A stretch of DNA of 35,407 nt. Origin: Streptomyces sp. ISL-66. Lineage in GTDB: Bacteria; Actinomycetota; Actinomycetes; Streptomycetales; Streptomycetaceae. Shown piece by piece: positions 32,970-35,407 of the stretch. Position 1 is the first letter of the stretch; each line of letters begins with the position of its first letter. A program made the position numbers and the translations under genes. The notes beneath the pieces were generated by a model. The model searched no databases and was not told where the DNA came from. It saw only the letters and a list, made by a program, of their open reading frames with translations. The stretch covers positions 1 through 35,407 of the forward strand of contig NZ_JAGGOW010000133.1 of the NCBI RefSeq assembly GCF_018614135.1. The letters run 5' to 3'.

Positions 32970-33048
32970 CCGAACCGACCTGAACCGACCCGACCCGATC
33001 CGCCCCGACCCGATCCGCCCGATCCGCCTGATCCGTCCCGGCCCGTCG
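32970..33048 (+). repeat. degenerate CCGAYCCG repeats upstream of LCP-4
   Basis: Two adjacent 15-base units (GACCCGATCCGCCCC at 32992-33006, a near-copy at 33007-33020) are followed by two 9-base GATCCGYCY units. Read in the LCP-4 frame they would give Arg-Pro-Asp-Pro-Ile repeats, but the better ribosome site lies downstream, so the tract is probably leader sequence. It occupies the divergent region 32834-33081, where I found no convincing promoter. Confidence 0.65.
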
Positions 33049-33081
33049 TCCCGACCCGCTGCCCCCGCGGAGGTTTCCCCC

Positions 33082-34587
33082 GTGCCCCAGCCGCACCGTC
33101 CCACCCGGCCCGCCCGGCCGACGCAGCGCGCGCAGCGGGCCGGCGGACCGGCCAGAAACCGCAAGGGCGCCGGCCGGCCGGCCGACAAGCCCCGCTGGGG
33201 AGTACGCATCGCGGCCGGGCTGTCGGTGGTGGTGCTCGGCTCCGGGGCCCTCGGGCACGCCGTGATGACCGGTCTGGACACCGGGATCCAGCGGGTGGAC
33301 CCCTTCAAGGACATGAAGAACCGCCCGCAGGCCGGACACGGGGTGAACTTCCTGCTCGTCGGCACCGACGGCCGGGAGAAGATCACCAAGGACGAGAAGC
33401 GCGAGTACCGCCTGGGCGGGGCCCCCTGCCACTGCACCGACACCGTCATGCTGGTCCACCTCTCGGCGGACCGGAGCAGGGCGAGCGTGGTCAGTCTCCC
33501 CCGCGACAGCTACGTGGAACTGCCCGCGCACCTGGACGAGGCCGACGGCGAGCAGCACGGGTCCCACCCGGTGAAGCTCAACGCCGCCTACGCCGAGGGC
33601 GGGCCCAACCTGACGGTGCGCACCGTGGAGAACATGACCCGGGTGAAGATCGACCACTACCTGGAGGTCGACTTCACCAGCTTCATGAAGACGGTGGACG
33701 CCATGGGCGGCGTGGACATCTGCACCGCCAAGACCATGCACGACCCCAACACCGGCCTCGACCTGCTCCCGGGCACCCACCGGCTGAGCGGCGGGCAGGC
33801 GCTCCAGTACGTGCGCTCGCGCCATGTCGACGGGGGCTCGGACCTCGGCCGGATGCAGCGCCAGCAGCGGTTCATCGCCGCGCTGATCAGGCAGGCCACC
33901 CAGGGCGGCGTGCTGCTCAACCCGGTCAAGTTCAAGGAGGTCAGCTCCACCCTGCTCGGGTCGGTGCGGGCCGACAAGGGCTTCGGCTCGGAGCAGATGC
34001 TGGCGCTCGGACAGGCGATGCGCGATTTCACCCCGTCCTCCTCCGAGTTCGCCTCGGTGCCCGTCGGCAACCCCTCCTTCCCGGTCAAGGGCATCGGCTC
34101 CACCGTGAAGTGGGACGAGGCGAAGGCCGCGAAGCTCTTCGAGGCGCTGCGCGAGGACCGTCCGCTGGCCCCGGCGCCCGTCCCCGGCCGGCCCGTGCGC
34201 AAGCAGCCCGCGGTGCCGGTGGACGTGGCCCCGTCGCAGGTGCGGGTACAGGTGGAGAACGGCACCCGGATCGACGGGCTGGGCACCCGGGTGGACTCGG
34301 CGCTGCGCGCCACCGGTTTCGACACCACCGGGGCTCCGGGGACCGGCGCGAGCCGCCAGGTCAAGCGGACGCTGATCACGTACGACCCGCGCTGGGACCG
34401 GTCGGCCCGTACGGTGTCCACCGCGCTGCCCGGCAGCGAGATGCGGGCCGTGCCGGGCCAGGGGCGGACCGTCGTGGTGATCGCGGGCGCCGACTACCGC
34501 AAGGTGGTGGAGGTGCGCGCGGAGGACCCGTACCAGGGTGAATTCGGTGTGGTCACGGGCGATCAGGTGGTCTGCGGCAGCAAGTAG
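33082..34587 (+). CDS. LCP family glycopolymer ligase with LytR C-terminal domain (LCP-4)
   Basis: A 501-residue LCP protein. A Pro/Arg/Gln-rich cytoplasmic segment (1-38) is followed by a membrane helix (~40-62). The LCP domain (~85-280) contains NFLLVGTDGREKI, TVMLVHLSADRSRASVVSLPRDSY, YLEVDFTSFMKTVDAMGGVDIC and LQYVRSRHVDGGSDLGRMQR. A LytR_C domain (~384-480) carries VRVQVENGTRIDGLGTRVDSAL. I chose GTG at 33082 (GGAGG eight bases upstream) over an in-frame GTG at 32959, which would add a repeat-derived segment without a ribosome site. It is convergent with the thioesterase gene, with four bases between stop codons. Confidence 0.93.
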   Translation: MPQPHRPTRPARPTQRAQRAGGPARNRKGAGRPADKPRWGVRIAAGLSVVVLGSGALGHAVMTGLDTGIQRVDPFKDMKNRPQAGHGVNFLLVGTDGREKITKDEKREYRLGGAPCHCTDTVMLVHLSADRSRASVVSLPRDSYVELPAHLDEADGEQHGSHPVKLNAAYAEGGPNLTVRTVENMTRVKIDHYLEVDFTSFMKTVDAMGGVDICTAKTMHDPNTGLDLLPGTHRLSGGQALQYVRSRHVDGGSDLGRMQRQQRFIAALIRQATQGGVLLNPVKFKEVSSTLLGSVRADKGFGSEQMLALGQAMRDFTPSSSEFASVPVGNPSFPVKGIGSTVKWDEAKAAKLFEALREDRPLAPAPVPGRPVRKQPAVPVDVAPSQVRVQVENGTRIDGLGTRVDSALRATGFDTTGAPGTGASRQVKRTLITYDPRWDRSARTVSTALPGSEMRAVPGQGRTVVVIAGADYRKVVEVRAEDPYQGEFGVVTGDQVVCGSK

Positions 34588-34591
34588 CCCG

Positions 34592-35131
34592 TCAGAGCTC
34601 GTCGAAGCCCTGGGCGGCACGCTGCTCGCGCAGCTCCAGGATCGCCTGGCGGCGGGCGAGGCGGTGGGTGCGGCGGATCTGGGCCTCCTGGTAGCGCCGC
34701 TCGTCCTGCTCGCTCTCCGGGACGACCGCCGGGACCTGGCGGGGCTTGCCCTCGGAGTCCACGGCGGTGAAGACGAGGTAGGCGCTGCCGACCTGGGTGG
34801 CGGGGGTGGACTCGTTCCACCGCTCCGCGAGGACCCGTACGCCGATCTCCATGGAGGAGCGGCCGGTCCAGTTGCACTGGGCCTTCACGTGGACGAGGTC
34901 GCCGACGCGGACGGGGGCGAGGAAGGCCATCTCGTCCATGGAGGCCGTGACCGCCGGACCGCCGGAGTGCCGCCCGGCCACGGCGCCGGCCGCGTCGTCC
35001 ACCAGCTTCATGATCACGCCGCCGTGCACGGTACCGAGGAGGTTGGTGTCACTGGCGGTCATGATGTGGCTGAGGGTGGTGCGGGAGGCCGAGATCGGCT
35101 TCCCGGGCAGCTCGCCCGGTATCTCTGTCAT
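34592..35131 (-). CDS. acyl-CoA thioesterase, hotdog fold
   Basis: A 179-residue cytosolic enzyme that hydrolyses acyl-CoA thioesters. The hotdog domain (residues ~15-130) has TLSHIMTASDTNLLGTVHGGVIMKLVDDAAGAVAGRH, including the active-site Asn/Asp region of the YciA/BACH-type family, and SMDEMAFLAPVRVGDLVHVKA. The last ~40 residues form a charged helix (RRYQEAQIRRTHRLARRQAILELREQR, quoted here as a composition note only from its ends RRYQEAQ and LELREQR). ATG at 35131 has no Shine-Dalgarno; TAGAGT ends six bases upstream, so translation is probably leaderless. It is divergent from the gene at 35237. Confidence 0.92.
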   Translation of the reverse strand: MTEIPGELPGKPISASRTTLSHIMTASDTNLLGTVHGGVIMKLVDDAAGAVAGRHSGGPAVTASMDEMAFLAPVRVGDLVHVKAQCNWTGRSSMEIGVRVLAERWNESTPATQVGSAYLVFTAVDSEGKPRQVPAVVPESEQDERRYQEAQIRRTHRLARRQAILELREQRAAQGFDEL

Positions 35132-35137
35132 GGAGCC

Positions 35138-35143
35138 ACTCTA
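35138..35143 (-). promoter_or_regulatory. -10 element of a probable leaderless thioesterase transcript
   Basis: On the minus strand TAGAGT ends six bases before the ATG, so transcription should begin at the start codon. No -35 is obvious. Confidence 0.55.
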
Positions 35144-35223
35144 AGTGCGGTGCGCAGGCATCAGCTCTGCAACAGCACCGGCACGAACCGCCCCCGGGCT
35201 GTTCCGCGACCCGCCCGACCGGG

Positions 35224-35229
35224 CATTCT
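35224..35229 (+). promoter_or_regulatory. -10 element of a probable leaderless transcript (last gene)
   Basis: CATTCT ends seven bases before the ATG at 35237 and there is no Shine-Dalgarno. With the thioesterase element at 35138-35143 this makes a divergent pair of leaderless promoters within about 105 bases. Confidence 0.45.
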
Positions 35230-35236
35230 TGGGCAC

Positions 35237-35407
35237 ATGAGTGACTGGGACGGGTGGAGCGGCGAGCAGGGCGAGCGCGGCCGCCGCGATGAGGGGTACG
35301 GACGCGGCAGCGGCCAGGCGGAGCCCGAGGGCGCGCGGCGGATGCGGCAGGTCCAGCGGCCGGCCCCGCCCGCCCAGGCGGCCCAGCCGCCGTATCCGCC
35401 GCGGCGG
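35237..35407 (+). CDS. N-terminal fragment, probable LCP family protein (cut by window edge)
   Basis: The first 57 codons of a gene leaving the window: MSDWDGWSGEQGERGRRDEG, then a Gly/Arg-rich stretch, EPEGARRMRQVQRPAP and a Pro/Ala/Gln-rich run. Basic, proline-rich cytoplasmic segments starting like this precede the membrane helix of many Streptomyces LCP proteins, and four LCP genes lie upstream, so a fifth is likely. The catalytic domain is not in the window, so this is an inference from composition and context. Confidence 0.6.
   Translation, partial: MSDWDGWSGEQGERGRRDEGYGRGSGQAEPEGARRMRQVQRPAPPAQAAQPPYPPRR

Noticed and set aside
32959..33081. Extended N-terminus of LCP-4 with Arg-Pro-Asp-Pro-Ile repeats
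   Set aside because: The upstream GTG lacks a ribosome site whereas GTG 33082 has GGAGG at eight bases; the repeats are more likely leader DNA.

Overview
The window is chromosomal DNA of a high-GC actinomycete, almost certainly a Streptomyces or close relative. The evidence is uniformly GC-rich codon third positions, frequent GTG starts, a textbook WhiB, LCP (LytR-CpsA-Psr) genes in series, F420 genes and a SpoIIM/RDD pair. From memory, the order ahcY - manA - SIS isomerase - trm112 - manB - DUF3499 - metallopeptidase - whiB - fbiA/fbiB - TIGR03089 - LCP resembles both the S. coelicolor whiB (SCO3034) neighbourhood and the M. tuberculosis sahH-whiB2-fbiAB-Rv3267/3268 neighbourhood. If so, this is an old, conserved actinobacterial block and not an accessory island. 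I see no transposase, integrase, tRNA, CRISPR array or phage gene.

Layout. Bases 1-413 are the leader of an rRNA operon that leaves the window to the left on the minus strand: four promoter-like elements followed by a boxA antitermination site. Bases 414-3088 hold a SpoIIM-like membrane protein, an RDD membrane protein and a conserved hypothetical. Bases 3228-8228 hold ahcY (methyl cycle), a fructose-family PTS permease with domain order IIB-IIC-IIA, and a cation diffusion facilitator. Bases 8322-12890 are a minus-strand run for mannose phosphate metabolism (manA, SIS-domain isomerase, trm112-like, manB, DUF3499). Bases 13005-18781 hold a small zincin-like peptidase and a translationally coupled pair: a giant GT2/membrane protein with a Gln/Tyr/Pro-rich tail, and a secreted DUF5719 protein. 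whiB is at 19116-19379 with a 660-base upstream region rich in inverted repeats. Then come a cysteine dioxygenase with a Cys-rich leader peptide, the F420 pair cofD-fbiB, a HhH-GPD DNA glycosylase, a secreted PGRP-type amidase and TIGR03089. Finally, four complete LCP ligases (plus the N-terminus of a probable fifth) surround a second GT2 and end beside a hotdog thioesterase.

How it fits together. Many of the genes serve envelope building: mannose-phosphate supply, two glycosyltransferases, four or five LCP ligases that attach glycopolymers to peptidoglycan, and a peptidoglycan amidase. They sit next to the sporulation regulator whiB. Several genes appear to be leaderless (a -10 hexamer 6-7 bases before the start codon). 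Strong GC-rich hairpins separate most convergent genes.

The most striking find is a 28-codon reading frame at 19866-19952 that ends in a poly-cysteine tract (five of its last six codons are Cys). It lies just upstream of the cysteine dioxygenase gene and is preceded by a TTGACA promoter placed for leaderless translation. It looks like a cysteine-sensing leader peptide/attenuator controlling a cysteine-degrading enzyme.
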